In this document: positions 22,611 through 23,318 of the stretch, in pieces | How the letters are laid out: every line of letters begins with the position of its first letter | Position numbering within the stretch: position 1 is the stretch's first letter | Assembly (NCBI GenBank): GCA_023419875.1 | Contig: JAEZXM010000456.1 | Coordinates: forward strand, 1 to 23,318 | DNA length: 23,318 nucleotides | Source: Pseudomonadota bacterium | GTDB lineage: Bacteria; Myxococcota; Myxococcia; Myxococcales; Anaeromyxobacteraceae | Direction: 5' to 3' | Made by a program: the position numbers and the translations under genes | The notes under the pieces: generated by a model | The model's database searches: none | Told to the model about the DNA's origin: nothing | Seen by the model: only the letters and a program-made list of their open reading frames with translations

Positions 22611-23318
22611 TCACCTGCGTCTTCCGGCGCGGGGTGTCTTTCCGGGGTCCGGATCCGGGTCGGGGCCGGCGTCCGCGGGAGCGCGACGCCCTGCGAGGGC
22701 GGAGTAGGCGCGCGCGAACGCCTTCCCGAAGAGCACCTCGGTGACGGCGCTCTCCTCGTCCGCCAGGCCGTGCCAGCGCTCCACGAAGGCGCGCCACAGT
22801 CCGGCCTCCTTGAGCGCCTTGAGCCCCAGCCCCGAGCGACCGTCGCGCTCCGCCGCCTCGGCGACCGCGTCGGGGGAGAGCTCGTCGAGCATCGCCCGCG
22901 CGCCGGCCTGAACGCCGTTGAGCAGCGCCACCTGGTGGATCATGAGATCGGCGAACGCGCCGGCGAGCTGGCGCGAGCGCGGCTCTCCGTCCGCGGGAGC
23001 GATGAGCCAACCGACGAGCTGGCGCGGGTCGGAGATCCGCGCCAGGGCGCCTTCGCCCTTGGGGATCCGGATCCCCATCTCGCGGCCGAACTGCTCGTAC
23101 CCACCGCGCAGCTCGAGATAGCCGCGCGCGGCGGTCTCGAGCGCCTCGGCCAGAGCGCCGAGGAGCCGTTCCAGCGCCGCCGGGGTCGCGGGCGTCTCCG
23201 CGGCCGGCAGGTAGGCCTCGGCGAAGGTGCGAACGAGGCGCAGGGCATCGCCGCCCAGGCCGCCGGCGGCGACGGGGGTCGGCACCGCGACGGCGGCTGC
23301 TGCCGCGGACGCCTGGGG
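22611..23318 (-). CDS. tagH: TagH, T6SS FHA-domain protein, C-terminal part (5' partial)
   Basis: The frame is open to the right edge of the window, so the N-terminal FHA domain and start lie outside. The visible 235 residues match the C-terminal helical domain found in T6SS FHA proteins. They show an LRLVRTFAEAYLPA-type opening, ALERLLGALAEALETAARGY, LRGGYEQFGREMGIRIP, ADLMIHQVALLNGVQAGARA, MLDELSPDAVAE, LKEAGLWRAFVERWHGL and EVLFGKAFARAYSAL. In other T6SS systems the FHA protein reads threonine phosphorylation by PpkA and triggers assembly (threonine phosphorylation pathway). The domain assignment is good. A basic tail (KTPRAGRRR) ends the protein. The T6SS structural cluster probably lies beyond this end. 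Confidence 0.85.
   Translation of the reverse strand, partial: PQASAAAAAVAVPTPVAAGGLGGDALRLVRTFAEAYLPAAETPATPAALERLLGALAEALETAARGYLELRGGYEQFGREMGIRIPKGEGALARISDPRQLVGWLIAPADGEPRSRQLAGAFADLMIHQVALLNGVQAGARAMLDELSPDAVAEAAERDGRSGLGLKALKEAGLWRAFVERWHGLADEESAVTEVLFGKAFARAYSALAGRRAPADAGPDPDPDPGKTPRAGRRR

Noticed and set aside
22588..23010. N-terminal extension of the lipoprotein frame
   Set aside because: It overlaps the tagH coding region; the signal peptide and lipobox place the start at 22587.

Overview
The window is high-GC bacterial DNA, dense with genes and with almost no intergenic space. Its content suggests a myxobacterium-like (Myxococcota / former Deltaproteobacteria) chromosome. Evidence for this is the accessory type VI secretion (T6SS) set DUF4150 - ketosynthase-like - DUF2169 - TIGR02270 - DUF6484, the tandem vgrG genes, the kelch/He_PIG surface protein, and the frequent GTG starts with overlapping stop/start codons. 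The lineage is inferred from gene content only. I see no rRNA, tRNA, CRISPR array, integrase or insertion sequence.

Left part (1-3099, + strand): the 3' end of a secreted Ig-like (He_PIG) and seven-blade kelch protein, closed by a strong hairpin. A compact two-component pair follows: a histidine kinase with two membrane helices and almost no external loop, then an OmpR-type regulator one base downstream.

Middle left (3115-7383, - strand): a tight five-gene T6SS accessory operon, read right to left. It encodes a DUF6484 mini-spike-like protein, a TIGR02270 HEAT-like protein, a DUF2169 protein, a thiolase-fold protein that seems to have lost the ketosynthase catalytic residues, and a DUF4150 PAAR-like protein.

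Middle right (7516-21681, + strand), divergent from that operon: first a three-gene cassette. It has a small carboxypeptidase-regulatory-like protein, a 931-residue putative peptidoglycan hydrolase combining M23-like, peptidoglycan-binding and NlpC/P60-like regions, and a periplasmic LytR_C-domain protein that may be its immunity partner. Then comes a second run: vgrG, a second vgrG with a long C-terminal extension, a 1018-residue putative membrane-active effector, and an exported beta-propeller-like protein that may be its immunity partner.

Right edge (21685-23318, - strand): an outer-membrane-type lipoprotein gene and the 3' end of tagH (T6SS FHA protein). The structural T6SS cluster therefore probably continues beyond the right end.

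My overall reading is an effector-loading and spike island attached to a T6SS locus. The two spikes, the PAAR-like tip and the adaptor-type proteins would deliver a cell-wall hydrolase and a membrane toxin, each with an exported candidate immunity protein. The delivery and immunity roles are inferred from order and domain content, not shown directly.
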